A stretch of 64,000 bases of DNA from CAZMXS01 sp964570325 (GTDB taxonomy: Bacteria > Verrucomicrobiota > Kiritimatiellia > CAIQIC01 > CAZMXS01). A model generated the notes under the pieces. That model did no database searches. It was not told the origin of the DNA and saw only the letters and a program-made list of their open reading frames with translations. The stretch covers positions 1 through 64,000 of the forward strand of contig CAZMXS010000006.1 of assembly GCA_964570325.1 (NCBI GenBank), given 5' to 3'. Shown here one piece after another: positions 35,289-44,729 of the stretch (the first letter of the stretch is position 1; every line of letters begins with the position of its first letter). A program made the translations under genes and the position numbers.

Positions 35289-38021
35289 ATGAAAATTCGT
35301 TGTCTGATCACCCTGACGGCCCTGCTGGCCGGTGTTGCCATGCTGCCCGCCGAAGTGCCGTTCATGTTGCGTTATCAGGGCCGGCTGGTCAACGGCACCA
35401 ACCTGGTCAATGGTCTGGTCACGTTTGAATTCCGTTTGTTCACCAATGCAGTGGGTGGCGCGGCCGTGATGACCGAGCAGGACGCCAACCTGCCGGTCGT
35501 GGACGGGCTGTACGCCACAACCATCGGCGATAATCCCCTCACCGGCGCCCTGGCGCCCGCGCTGACCAACGGCCAGGTCTGGCTGGAGACAGCCGTGAAC
35601 GGCGCCACCCTGGCCCCGCGCGAGCAAATTCAGGCCGCCGCCTACGCGGTGCTCGCCGGCGGCGTGACCAACGGCGCGATCGTCACGGCCATGCTGGGCA
35701 ACTCGGCTGTCGCCAGCGCCAAGATCGCCGCCAGCGCCGTCACCGCGGAGAAGATCGCGGCCGGCGCGGTCACCAGCGATAAAATCCCCGCCGGCGGAAT
35801 CTCCAACGCGAACCTGGCGGCCGGCGCGGTCACCGGCGACAAGATCCAGAACAACACCATCGGGGTGACGGATATCGTCGTCAACGCCTTCTGGCGGACC
35901 GACGGCAATGGCGGCACCGGCGCCGGGCAATTCATCGGAACCACGGACGGCACCAATTTCGAGATCCGGGTGGGCAACCAACGCGCGTTCACGATCCAGT
36001 ACTTTGACGGCGTGGCGCCTTCGCTCGTCGGCGGGGTGACCAACAACACGGCCGCATCGTATGGCATCGCCATCGCGGGCGGCGGCAGCAGTGTTTATCC
36101 CAATTATGCGAACGGCAATTACGCCTTCATCGGCGGCGGCATCGGCAATACGATCACCGGCGGCGCGCTCTACGCCACGATCGCCGGCGGTTACCGCAAC
36201 CGCGCGCCAGGCCGGCAGGCATTGGTCGGCGGTGGTTCCTTCAACTGCGCCGCGGGCAGCAACACCGTCGTGGCGGGCGGCTACACCAACACGGCCGACG
36301 GTCATTTCGCCGCCATCGGCGGCGGACAGTTCAACATGGCGGCCGGCCCGCACGCCGCCATCGGCGGCGGCTGGGGCAACACGGCCGGCGGCGACGCCGC
36401 CGCCATCGGCGGCGGCAGCAACAATACGGCCGGCGGCGCGCTGGCGGTCATCGGTGGCGGTCGGGACAACATCGCCGACGGCGCGGCGGCTTTTATCGGC
36501 GCCGGACGCAATAACACGGCGCTTGGAAGTCGCGCGGTCATCGGCGGCGGCTATGGTAATCTCAGCGCCACCAACGCCGATTACACTTTCATCGGCGGCG
36601 GCTATGACAACCGGATCGCCACCAACGCCGATTACGCCGTCATCGGCGGCGGCAACGAGGGGCAGATTCACACGGACTCCGGCTATGCGTTCATCGGCGG
36701 CGGCCGGATGAACAGCATCAGCACCAACGCCGATTACGCCGCCATCGGCGGCGGCTATCTCAATCGTATCGGACCCGATACTTTGTACGCCGCGATCGCC
36801 GGGGGCCGCGAAAACGACATTGCCAGCAACAGTGCCAGCGCCATGATTGCCGGCGGCGAACAGAACGATATCGGGTATAACTCTCCATATGGCGTGATCG
36901 CCGGCGGCTATGACAACGACATCGCCGACTACAATGCGTATGCGCTGATCGGCGGCGGCCATTACAACGATATCCGCAGCAACAGTCCCTACGCGGCCAT
37001 CCTGTCCGGGTACTGGAACGACATCAGTAGCGCATCCTCCAACGCCCTGATCGGGGGCGGGCGCGGGCATTCCATCAAGATGGAGAGTCCGTACGCCACG
37101 GTGGCCGGCGGACACACCAACGCCATCGGCCAGTATGCCGCCTTTGCCACGATCGCCGGCGGCGCTCGCAACACGATCGCGAATGGCGAAGATCTCGGCC
37201 TGTTTGGTTTTCATCCGAACGATGGTTCAGTCATTTCCGGCGGCGGCGAAAACCTGATCAGCAACATGTGCCAGTACGGCGTCATCTGCGGCGGGTACCG
37301 CAACGTCCTGTACGGCGAAGCGCAAGCATCCGCCGGCGAGAGAAGTTCCTTCTCAACGATCGGCGGCGGCCAACAAAATTGGCTCTATGGCAAATGGGCC
37401 GCGATTGCCGGCGGCTACAAGAACCGAACGCTGGGCGACTATGCATTTGTCGCGGGCGGCTACAGCAATCGGGCCGACGAGGGCGCTTTCGCGGCCGGTA
37501 CGCGGGCCCATGCTTTAGCCGGCTCCTTTATCTGGGCGGACAGCGCGGATTTCGATGTCGAATCGCCCGCGTACCGGTCCTTCCTGGTCCGCTGCACCGG
37601 CGGCGCGCGGTTCATCTCCGGCATCAACTATACCACGGGCGCAATCACCTCCGGCGTGGTCCTGGCCAGCGGGGCCGGCAGTTGGTCCAGTCTCAGCGAC
37701 CGCAATGTGAAGGAAAACTTCACTCCGGTTGACACTCGCGCGGTGCTCGCCCGGGTCGCCGCCTTGCCGCTGACCACCTGGAACATGAAAACACAGGATC
37801 CGTCCATCCGGCATATCGGTCCCATGGCGCAGGATTTCAAAGCCGCCTTCGATGTTGGCGAGAGCGATCGGCACATCAACAGCAGCGATGCTGACGGCGT
37901 TGCGCTGGCCGCGATCCAGGGCCTGAACAGCATCGTCTCGGACCTGCAACAGGAAAACCAGTCGCTGCGCGCCGAGCTGCAGGAGCTGCGGGCGCAAGTC
38001 CGGGCGCTGCAGGGCCGGTAA
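35289..38021 (+). CDS. YadA-head-like surface fibre with C-terminal S74 self-cleaving chaperone domain
   Basis: 910 residues. A signal peptide (about 1-22) is followed by a conserved N-terminal domain (FMLRYQGRLVNGTNLV) and a region of Ala/Gly repeats such as AVTAEKIAAGAVTSDKI. A long run of about 14-residue units with the core AxIGGGxxN follows from about residue 280 to 750; this is the left-handed beta-roll of trimeric adhesin heads. The end is a peptidase S74 chaperone domain: SDRNVKEN gives the Ser (about 803) and Lys five residues later used for self-cleavage in phage endosialidases. It finishes with a coiled coil (about 875-910). It probably trimerises at the cell surface and sheds its chaperone. 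Confidence 0.8.
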   Translation: MKIRCLITLTALLAGVAMLPAEVPFMLRYQGRLVNGTNLVNGLVTFEFRLFTNAVGGAAVMTEQDANLPVVDGLYATTIGDNPLTGALAPALTNGQVWLETAVNGATLAPREQIQAAAYAVLAGGVTNGAIVTAMLGNSAVASAKIAASAVTAEKIAAGAVTSDKIPAGGISNANLAAGAVTGDKIQNNTIGVTDIVVNAFWRTDGNGGTGAGQFIGTTDGTNFEIRVGNQRAFTIQYFDGVAPSLVGGVTNNTAASYGIAIAGGGSSVYPNYANGNYAFIGGGIGNTITGGALYATIAGGYRNRAPGRQALVGGGSFNCAAGSNTVVAGGYTNTADGHFAAIGGGQFNMAAGPHAAIGGGWGNTAGGDAAAIGGGSNNTAGGALAVIGGGRDNIADGAAAFIGAGRNNTALGSRAVIGGGYGNLSATNADYTFIGGGYDNRIATNADYAVIGGGNEGQIHTDSGYAFIGGGRMNSISTNADYAAIGGGYLNRIGPDTLYAAIAGGRENDIASNSASAMIAGGEQNDIGYNSPYGVIAGGYDNDIADYNAYALIGGGHYNDIRSNSPYAAILSGYWNDISSASSNALIGGGRGHSIKMESPYATVAGGHTNAIGQYAAFATIAGGARNTIANGEDLGLFGFHPNDGSVISGGGENLISNMCQYGVICGGYRNVLYGEAQASAGERSSFSTIGGGQQNWLYGKWAAIAGGYKNRTLGDYAFVAGGYSNRADEGAFAAGTRAHALAGSFIWADSADFDVESPAYRSFLVRCTGGARFISGINYTTGAITSGVVLASGAGSWSSLSDRNVKENFTPVDTRAVLARVAALPLTTWNMKTQDPSIRHIGPMAQDFKAAFDVGESDRHINSSDADGVALAAIQGLNSIVSDLQQENQSLRAELQELRAQVRALQGR

Positions 38022-38169
38022 ACTGCTTGCCGGCCGCCACCGACGCGGTCTGGCCGCCGCCGTGGATTGGGTCGCCATCGAGCCATGAGCCCCGGCCCGG
38101 GTCGAGCGGCCGGCCGCCGCGCCGGCGCAAACGAGGCATAAATATGTTTAGCCGTTTTTGAACACGGTG

Positions 38170-38198
38170 TTGGCTTTCGGCCCGAGTCGTGCTATCTC
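38170..38198 (+). promoter_or_regulatory. Sigma70-like promoter of ychF
   Basis: TTGGCT (38170-38175) and TATCTC (38193-38198) with a 17-base spacer, 31 bases upstream of the ychF start codon. Confidence 0.4.
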
Positions 38199-38229
38199 TT
38201 GAATTCGCACCAACCAGAGGGTTTTCCAA

Positions 38230-39309
38230 ATGTTGAAACTGGGGATCATCGGCCTGCCCAACGTCGGCAAGTCCACGCTGTTCAACGCGCTGACGCGCGG
38301 CCACGCGCCGGCGGAAAACTACCCGTTCACGACCATCGAACCCAACGTCGGCACGGTGCTGGTGCCGGACCCGACGCTCGCCGCGCTGGCGGCCATCCTG
38401 CAGCCGGCCAAGATCTTGCCCGCGCACCTGGAGTTCGTGGATATCGCCGGGCTCGTCAAGGGCGCCCACCAGGGCGAGGGCCTCGGCAACCAGTTCCTCG
38501 CCCACATTCGCGACGTCGCCGCGCTGGTCCATGTCGTGCGTTGCTTCGCGGCGCCGGATGTCGCGCACGTCACGCCGGAATTAAAGCCGGCGGATGACAT
38601 AGATGTCGTGCACACCGAGCTAATGCTGGCGGACCTCGGCCTGCTCGAAAAAAGCGTGCCGAAATTGAAGAAATCACACGCCAAGGAGGATCTGCACCAG
38701 GCCGCCATGCTCGAGCCGCTGATGGCCGCGCTGGCCGCCGGGAAGCTGCTCCGCGCCCTGCCGTTAAATGACGAGGCGCGCCACGCGGCGTTCGCGGCCG
38801 GATTGCTGACTCAGCGGCGCGAACTCTATGTCGCCAATCTCGGCGACGCGCCGGACGCGGCGCAGCTTCAACTGGCCGAACAGGTCGAACAGCGCGCCCG
38901 GGCGGAGGGCGTCGAATGCGTCCGCGTCTATGGCAAACTCGAGGCCGAGCTGAACGACCTCGCGGACGACGACCGGCAGGCATTCATGACCGAACTGAAA
39001 CTGGCGGAGCCGACCACCGCCCGCGTGATCCATGCCGGGTTCCGCCTGCTGAAGCTGATCACCTTTTATACCACCGAGAACAACATCCTGCAGGCCTGGC
39101 CGCTGACGGCCGGGCGCTTCGCGCCCGAAGCGGCGGGCGAAATCCATTCGGACATGCAAAAGGGCTTTATTTCGGCGGATGTCGTCGCGGCCCGGGATTT
39201 GATCCGGACCGGCTCGTTCGCGGCGGCGCGCCAGCATGGGTGCTTAAGGCAGGAGGGAAAGCACTATGAAATCAAAGACGGCGACGTATGCCGGTTTCAT
39301 TTCGCCTGA
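38230..39309 (+). CDS. ychF: YchF/Ola1-family translation-linked ATPase
   Basis: 359 residues. YchF is a universally conserved Obg-like P-loop protein that prefers ATP and binds ribosomes. Walker A is GLPNVGKSTLFNALT (8-22), followed by NYPFTTIEPNVG and DIAGLVKGAHQGEGLGNQFL. A central helical domain and the C-terminal TGS domain (LKLITFYTTENNILQAWPL, HSDMQKGFISADVV) complete the protein. The next gene starts inside its last 44 bases. Confidence 0.95.
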   Translation: MLKLGIIGLPNVGKSTLFNALTRGHAPAENYPFTTIEPNVGTVLVPDPTLAALAAILQPAKILPAHLEFVDIAGLVKGAHQGEGLGNQFLAHIRDVAALVHVVRCFAAPDVAHVTPELKPADDIDVVHTELMLADLGLLEKSVPKLKKSHAKEDLHQAAMLEPLMAALAAGKLLRALPLNDEARHAAFAAGLLTQRRELYVANLGDAPDAAQLQLAEQVEQRARAEGVECVRVYGKLEAELNDLADDDRQAFMTELKLAEPTTARVIHAGFRLLKLITFYTTENNILQAWPLTAGRFAPEAAGEIHSDMQKGFISADVVAARDLIRTGSFAAARQHGCLRQEGKHYEIKDGDVCRFHFA

Positions 39310-40747
39310 CCTGTTCCCGCGGGCGGACATCTATGCCCGATTGCGGGCGGGCGGACGGGCCCGCGTGCGCGAGCGCGGCCGAATCGGTCAGCCCGCGTTC
39401 GGCGAACGGCATCTGCATTGTATTTGGTATGATGCCGCCTTGCGTCCCGCGCGGCTCCAGACCGATCGCGGCGAAGAGGTCATCGTGGACGACCCTGGCG
39501 CTTGGAATATGGAGCCCGGACCGGACTTCCTCGGCGCCGTCTTGCGCATCGGTCCTGAGCGCCGCCGCATCCGCGGCGATGTCGAGATCCATTTGCGCCC
39601 GTCTGACTGGACGACGCATGGCCATGCGGCTGATCCGCGCTACGCGAATGTGCGCGCCCATGTAACCTATCACCCGGGGGCCGAACCGGCCTCCGGGCTG
39701 CCGCCGGGCGCCGTGCACATCGCGCTCCGGGATGCGCTCGCGTCCAACCCGGCCTTCGACTTCGAGGCCATTGACCTGCTCGCCTATCCCGCCGGCGCGC
39801 GCGAGACCGTGCCGCCCTGCCGGACGGTGCTCGCCGGCTGGCCGGCGCTGGCGCACGGCCATCTGCTCGATGCCGCGGGCGAGGAGCGGCTGCGCCGCAA
39901 GGCGGAACGACTGGCGGCGGCCATCCAGGAAAGCAACGCCGCGCAGGTGCTCTACGAGGAGGTCATGGGCGCGCTCGGCTACAAACAGAACAAGGCGCCG
40001 TTCCGCCGGCTGGCCGGACTGGTGCCGTTTGCAGAATTGCAGGCGGAAGCCGGGACGGATGATGTGAAGGCCTACGCGATCCTGCTGGGGGTCGCAGGGC
40101 TCCTGCCGGCTGACGTGCGTAAATCGTGGGACGATGAAACGCGCGCGTTCATCCGAGCTCTCTGGGACATCTGGTGGAAATGCGGCGGGCGCTGGGAGCG
40201 GAAAATCATGCCCGCCGCCGCCTGGCGCTTCGCCGGCTTGCGCCCGACCAACCATCCGGCGCGACGCCTGATGGCCGCGGCGCACCTGTTCACAATGGAT
40301 GTGCCCCTGCATCGGCAGTTGCTCGACGTCGCCCGCGACAACCCGGCGGGCTTCGTGGACGAGGTAGTTGAACTGCTCGAGGTTGACACCGGCGTCTACT
40401 GGCGCCGACGTCTCTCGCTGACGGGTCCGGCGCGCGCGGAACCGGTGGCGCTGATCGGCCACGAGCGGACGGCGGCGATCGTGCTCAACGTCATTGTGCC
40501 CTACCTCGCCGCCGTGGACGAACGCGCGCTCTTCCAGCAGGATCTGCTTCGCCGCCTGCCCCGCGAAGCGGACAGCCGGCTGGTCAAGCAGGCCGCGCTG
40601 AACCTGTTCGGGCCGGACCACGGCCCCAAGCTGTACCATGACGGCCTGCGCCAGCAGGGCCTGATCCAGATTTACCACGATTTCTGCCTGAACGACCGCT
40701 CGCGCTGCGCCGAATGCCGCCTGCCGGAAATGCTTCGCCGTGGGTAA
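39266..40747 (+). CDS. DUF2851 family protein
   Basis: 493 residues. Recognised by the blocks WNMEPGPDFLGAVL, GDVEIHLRPSDWTTHGHAADPRYANVRAHV and the C-terminal cluster Cys-x-x-x-x-x-x-Cys-x-x-Cys (CLNDRSRCAEC). The family is common in Bacteroidetes and the PVC group but has no established function; the acidic GDVEIHL block recalls nuclease folds, an inference only. The annotated ATG lies 44 bases inside ychF. A later start is possible. Confidence 0.75.
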   Translation: MKSKTATYAGFISPDLFPRADIYARLRAGGRARVRERGRIGQPAFGERHLHCIWYDAALRPARLQTDRGEEVIVDDPGAWNMEPGPDFLGAVLRIGPERRRIRGDVEIHLRPSDWTTHGHAADPRYANVRAHVTYHPGAEPASGLPPGAVHIALRDALASNPAFDFEAIDLLAYPAGARETVPPCRTVLAGWPALAHGHLLDAAGEERLRRKAERLAAAIQESNAAQVLYEEVMGALGYKQNKAPFRRLAGLVPFAELQAEAGTDDVKAYAILLGVAGLLPADVRKSWDDETRAFIRALWDIWWKCGGRWERKIMPAAAWRFAGLRPTNHPARRLMAAAHLFTMDVPLHRQLLDVARDNPAGFVDEVVELLEVDTGVYWRRRLSLTGPARAEPVALIGHERTAAIVLNVIVPYLAAVDERALFQQDLLRRLPREADSRLVKQAALNLFGPDHGPKLYHDGLRQQGLIQIYHDFCLNDRSRCAECRLPEMLRRG

Positions 40748-40981
40748 AACACACTTTTACTCTTGAATCTTGCTCCTACGCCTCCGCTCGCCCGCGCCCG
40801 CTCGCCGGCGTGCATTCTAACCCCGTGATCAGTCGGCAGCGGGGCCGCTGGGTTGTCGTGGCGGCAATCCACTGGGACGCACCCGCGAGGTCCGCCGGCC
40901 AGGCGAAACGAGGGCTGCCGGATTCGTGTTCGCGGCCCCCCATAACAACGCCGCAGCCGGGCCAAGATCACGCACGACCTA

Positions 40982-41001
40982 TTGGGCCCAAGGCGCCGGA
41001 C
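40982..41001 (+). repeat. Dispersed repeat, copy 1
   Basis: TTGGGCCCAAGGCGCCGGAC, identical to 52201-52220. Similarity extends upstream for about 30 bases (CAC-C-CGAC context). It lies in the 40748-41034 gap between DUF2851 and livF, where no gene was recognised. Confidence 0.6.
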
Positions 41002-41034
41002 CGCGGAATGAGGAAGAAGAGCAAGAGCAGGAGT

Positions 41035-41751
41035 TCACCCGCCGAGGTAGGCGGACTGGACCCGGGGATTGTGCAGCAGTTCCGCGCCAGGGCCGGACAA
41101 CACGATTCGGCCGTTCTCGAGCACATAACCGCGATGCGCTGCGCGCAGCGCCATGTGCGCGTTCTGCTCGACCACCAGCAAAGTGGCGCCGTCCCGGTTA
41201 AGTTCCGCCAGGACGCGGAAGATTTCCGCCACCAGCACCGGCGCCAGGCCCATCGAGGGCTCATCCAGCAACAGCATCCGGGCCCGGCTCATCAACGCGC
41301 GGCCCACCGCCAGCATCTGCTGCTCGCCGCCGGACAGCGTCCCGCCCAACTGCTTCCGGCGCTCGGCCAGGCGCGGGAAGATGCCGTACACGCGCTCGTA
41401 ATCCGCGCGGATTTCGGCGCGATCCCGCCGCCGCCAGGTGGCCAGTTCCAAGTTCTCCCGCACGGTCAGATTCCCGAAGATCCCCCGCCCCTCCGGCACG
41501 TGCGCCAACCCAGCCGCCAGAATCCGGTCCGGCGTCAGCCCGCCGAGATCCGCGCCGTCAAACAGCACCCGCCCGGCGCGCGGCACCATGCCGGAAACCG
41601 CCCGCAGGACCGAGGACTTCCCGGCGCCATTGGCGCCGATCAAGGCCACCATCTCGCCCTCATACACCGCCAGGGCAACCCCCGCGACGGCTATGACATT
41701 GCCGTACTGCACACCCAGATCGCGCACCTCCAGCAGCGGGCGGGAACTCAT
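41035..41751 (-). CDS. livF: Branched-chain amino acid ABC transporter ATPase LivF
   Basis: 238 residues. Walker A GANGAGKSS (about 39-47), the LivF-type HVPEGRGIFGNLTVRENL, signature TLSGGEQQMLAVGRAL, Walker B MLLLDEPSMGLAP. It pairs with LivG to energise uptake of branched-chain amino acids or related solutes. Its start overlaps the livG stop by 4 bases. Confidence 0.93.
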   Translation of the reverse strand: MSSRPLLEVRDLGVQYGNVIAVAGVALAVYEGEMVALIGANGAGKSSVLRAVSGMVPRAGRVLFDGADLGGLTPDRILAAGLAHVPEGRGIFGNLTVRENLELATWRRRDRAEIRADYERVYGIFPRLAERRKQLGGTLSGGEQQMLAVGRALMSRARMLLLDEPSMGLAPVLVAEIFRVLAELNRDGATLLVVEQNAHMALRAAHRGYVLENGRIVLSGPGAELLHNPRVQSAYLGG

Positions 41752-42518
41752 CCTCCGGCCTCCCGGCCTAGATACGCCTCCAGCACCCGCGGGTCGCGCT
41801 GGATTTCCGCCGGCCGTCCCGCGGCGATTAACGCGCCGAAATCGAGCACCAGCACCCGCTCGCAGATATTCATCACCAGGCGCATCTGGTGCTCAATCAG
41901 GAGGATGGTCAGCCGGAACTCGCCGCGGATCCAGCGGATGAACTCCATCAACTCGCCGATTTCGTTGGGGTTCATCCCGGCGGCCGGCTCGTCCAGCAGC
42001 AACAACCGCGGCCGGGTCGCCAGCGCGCGCGCGATCTCCAGCCGCCGCTGCATGCCGTAGGGCAAGTCGCCGGCCAGTTCATCCGCCACACCATCGAGGT
42101 GGAAGCGCGCGAGCAGTTCGAACGACTCGCGCAACACGCGCCGTTCCTCGGCCCGGAACGTTCCATTGCGCAGCAACGCCTCCCACGGCGCATAGCGCAC
42201 GCGCGCGTAATGCGCCACGCGCACGTTGTCGAGGATCGAAAGGTTGCGGAAAAGCCGGATATTCTGGAACGTGCGGGCAATGCCGCGCGCGGCGATCGCG
42301 CTCGGACGCCGGCCGACCAACTCATGCCCCGCGAACAGGATGCTGCCCTGGGTCGCGCAGTAAACACCGGTCACCAGGTTGAACAGCGTCGTCTTCCCCG
42401 CGCCGTTGGGGCCGATGATGCCGACCAACTCGCCCGGCGCGACATCCAGGTTCAAGTCCGCCAGGGCGCGCAACCCGCCGAAATTGTGGGACAGCTCTCT
42501 AATCTGCAGGAGGGACAT
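41748..42518 (-). CDS. livG: Branched-chain amino acid ABC transporter ATPase LivG
   Basis: 256 residues. Walker A GPNGAGKTT, LivG-type GIARTFQNIRLFRNLSILDNV, signature LPYGMQRRLEIARAL, Walker B LLLLDEPAAGMNP, and the IEHQMRLVM switch block. The C-terminal DPRVLEAYLG ending is typical of LivG. It overlaps livM by 20 bases. Confidence 0.93.
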   Translation of the reverse strand: MSLLQIRELSHNFGGLRALADLNLDVAPGELVGIIGPNGAGKTTLFNLVTGVYCATQGSILFAGHELVGRRPSAIAARGIARTFQNIRLFRNLSILDNVRVAHYARVRYAPWEALLRNGTFRAEERRVLRESFELLARFHLDGVADELAGDLPYGMQRRLEIARALATRPRLLLLDEPAAGMNPNEIGELMEFIRWIRGEFRLTILLIEHQMRLVMNICERVLVLDFGALIAAGRPAEIQRDPRVLEAYLGREAGG

Positions 42519-43545
42519 CGCCCGCCTCCTTCCGCTCCAGCCAGTGCCGCACGGCGAACAGGTCGCGGGCCGGCACCAGCCAGCGCAGTTCGCGCAGCCC
42601 CATGATCCCCCGCGGGCGGAACAACATCAGCAGCACCAGCACCAGCGGCATCAGCACCATTCGCCAGACGCCGGCCGGCCGCAGCACCTCGAGCAGCACG
42701 GTGAACAAAGTCGCGCCCAGCAGCGACCCCGCCAGCGAGCCGACGCCGCCGAGGTACACCATGATCAGGATATCGGTGGATTTGAGGATGTCGAACGTCC
42801 GCGGACTGATAAACTGCAGCAGATGCGCGAAGAGCCCGCCGGCCACGCCCGTAAAAAAAGCGGAGATCGTGAACGCCAGCAGCTTGGCCTGTCGCGTATC
42901 CACCGTCATCAAGCCGGCGGCGATCTCGTCCTCCCGCACCGCCAGCACGCCGCGGCCATAGCTCGAATATATAAAATTGCGGATGCCGATCACGGTCAGC
43001 GCCGTCCAGCCGAAGACCCAGGGCAGCGTCGTCAGCTTCGCCATGCCCAGGAATCCGCGCGGCCCGCCGAGCCATTCGATGTTCTCCAGCACCGACTTGA
43101 CGATCATGTTGAACGCCAGCGTCACGATCGCGAGATAGTCCCCGCGCGTCTTGAATGACGGAATCGCCACCATGAGGCCCACCAGGGCGGCCGCCGCGCC
43201 GCCGCCGACGATCGCCGCCGGGAACAGCCACGCCGCGCCGCCGGCGGGGAACACGCGCACGGTGAGCACGGCCGCGGTGTAGGCGCCGACCGCCATGAAG
43301 CCGGCATGGCCCACTGAAAACTCGCCCATGTAGCCGTTGACGAGGTTCAGGCTGGCCGCCAGGATCATGTTGATCCCGATATACATCAGCACCAGTTGAA
43401 AATAAGGATTCACCAGGTCGAACAACGGAACGAGAAACGACAGCGCGAAACCGGCCAGCACCAGCACATGCCGCAGCCAGCGGCGCGCCATCAACGCCTC
43501 CCAGCGCGGCCGCAACAGGCGGATCTTGATCTCGATCCAGTTCAT
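42499..43545 (-). CDS. livM: Branched-chain amino acid ABC transporter permease LivM
   Basis: 348 residues, eight to ten hydrophobic helices. Family blocks: LNLVNGYMGEFSVGHAGFMAVGAYTAA, the cytoplasmic coupling segment GRGVLAVREDEIAAGLM, and GGVGSLAGSLLGA. The ATG at 43545 is the first good start. It forms the membrane channel with LivH. Confidence 0.92.
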   Translation of the reverse strand: MNWIEIKIRLLRPRWEALMARRWLRHVLVLAGFALSFLVPLFDLVNPYFQLVLMYIGINMILAASLNLVNGYMGEFSVGHAGFMAVGAYTAAVLTVRVFPAGGAAWLFPAAIVGGGAAAALVGLMVAIPSFKTRGDYLAIVTLAFNMIVKSVLENIEWLGGPRGFLGMAKLTTLPWVFGWTALTVIGIRNFIYSSYGRGVLAVREDEIAAGLMTVDTRQAKLLAFTISAFFTGVAGGLFAHLLQFISPRTFDILKSTDILIMVYLGGVGSLAGSLLGATLFTVLLEVLRPAGVWRMVLMPLVLVLLMLFRPRGIMGLRELRWLVPARDLFAVRHWLERKEAGDVPPAD

Positions 43546-43555
43546 GCCAAAACGA

Positions 43556-43659
43556 TTTAACTACGAAATACGCGGAACACACGAAAGGGGATAGCATGGC
43601 CTTCTGCCGCTGGATGCACCACTCATTTCGCGCCTTTCGCGTTTTTCGTAATTACAATT
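43556..43659. repeat. Two inverted heptamer tracts between livH and livM
   Basis: Left tract 43556-43590: TTTAACT, ACGAAAT, ACGCGGA, ACACACG, AAAGGGG. Right tract 43625-43659: ATTTCGC, GCCTTTC, GCGTTTT, TCGTAAT, TACAATT. The right tract is roughly the reverse complement of the left (about 18 of 24 aligned bases), so the region can fold into a large imperfect hairpin. Confidence 0.5.
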
Positions 43660-43673
43660 TTCTGCACGCGGCT

Positions 43674-44561
43674 TTACACCTTCTGCGCCCGCGGCGTCCC
43701 CAGAATCCCATATGGCCGGAAGATCAGCAGGATGATCAGCAGCGCGAAAGCCACAACATCGCGATAGGTGGACGGCAGGAAGGCCGCGACAAATATCTCC
43801 ACCGCGGCCAGGATGAACCCGCCGAGCATCGCGCCGCGAATATTGCCGATCCCGCCCACCACCGCCGAGATGAAGGCCTTCCAGCCCACCATGATCCCCA
43901 TGTATGGATCAATCACCGGATACGCCAGGCTGTAGAGCGCGCCGGCCGCCGCGCCGAGCCCGGCGCCCACGGCAAACGTGAACGAGATCACCGCGTCCAC
44001 CGGCACCCCCATCAGCGGCGCCACCGCGCGGTCCCACGCGATCGCCCGCATCGCCATACCGATCTTCGTCCGGCGCACCAGCAGATCCAGCGCCACCATC
44101 AGACCCAGCGCCAGCGCAATGATCAGCAGTTGCAGCGACGACAGCGTCAGGCCGCCCCAGGCCACCGGGACATCATTAAACAACCGCGGCACGTGGCGCG
44201 GATACGGACTGAGCGCCAGCGTGACGTTCTCCAGGAACAAACCGACCCCGAGCGCGGTGATGATCGCCGAGACGCGCGGGGCCTGCCGCAGGGGCCGGTA
44301 AGCCAACCGCTCGATCAGCACCCCGAGCAACGCCACGGCGCCGATGGCCAGCAGCAGCGTCGGCACAAATGACAGGCCCAGAAACGCGGCGGCCAGGAAA
44401 CAACAGAATGCGCCGACCATGAACAGATCCCCGTGCGCAAAATTGATCATGGCCAGGATGCCATACACCATCGTGTAACCCAGCGCGATCAGGGCATAGA
44501 TGCTCCCAAGCTGGCAGGCGTTGAGGAGCTGCTGGAGGAAGTAGGTCAAAGGAAGTGACAA
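43674..44561 (-). CDS. livH: Branched-chain amino acid ABC transporter permease LivH
   Basis: 295 residues, about eight helices. Starts with FLQQLLNACQLGSIYALIALGYTMVYGILAMINFAHG in its first 45 residues, a very typical LivH N-terminus. The coupling loop GMAMRAIAWDRAVAPLMGV and VGGIGNIRGAMLGG are also present. The first codon in frame is TTG at 44561; part of a heptamer-like AATTTGC overlaps it, so the true start is a little uncertain. Confidence 0.92.
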   Translation of the reverse strand: MSLPLTYFLQQLLNACQLGSIYALIALGYTMVYGILAMINFAHGDLFMVGAFCCFLAAAFLGLSFVPTLLLAIGAVALLGVLIERLAYRPLRQAPRVSAIITALGVGLFLENVTLALSPYPRHVPRLFNDVPVAWGGLTLSSLQLLIIALALGLMVALDLLVRRTKIGMAMRAIAWDRAVAPLMGVPVDAVISFTFAVGAGLGAAAGALYSLAYPVIDPYMGIMVGWKAFISAVVGGIGNIRGAMLGGFILAAVEIFVAAFLPSTYRDVVAFALLIILLIFRPYGILGTPRAQKV

Positions 44562-44659
44562 TTTGCGATTGATGAAGCCCCGCCATTGAAAGCGATACGT
44601 CGTTGCGGACTCCCCGGCATGACCCGTGAGTTCGCGCGCGTTTCCCTTTCACATGCCCG

Positions 44660-44729
44660 CTCAAATCTCAGGTTTTATCCCTCAAATGACCCTTGTCACC
44701 CTTCACCATTCCGCATTCGACCCGTTCAC
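44660..44729. repeat. Weak heptamer-like tract between livJ and livH
   Basis: CTCAAAT occurs twice at a distance of 21 bases (44660 and 44681). Loosely related 7-base units (TTCACCA, TTCCGCA, TTCGACC) follow up to the livJ stop. The degeneracy makes this the least certain tract. Confidence 0.25.

Noticed and set aside
35211..37214. A 667-codon minus-strand ORF opposite the S74 fibre gene
   Set aside because: The plus strand has a signal peptide, regular beta-roll repeats and an S74 domain. The minus frame is a mirror artefact of those repeats.
36121..37480. Regular GGCGGCGGC repeats as a possible DNA repeat array or CRISPR
   Set aside because: They encode the in-frame AxIGGGxxN protein repeats with varied codons; there are no constant repeats with unique spacers.
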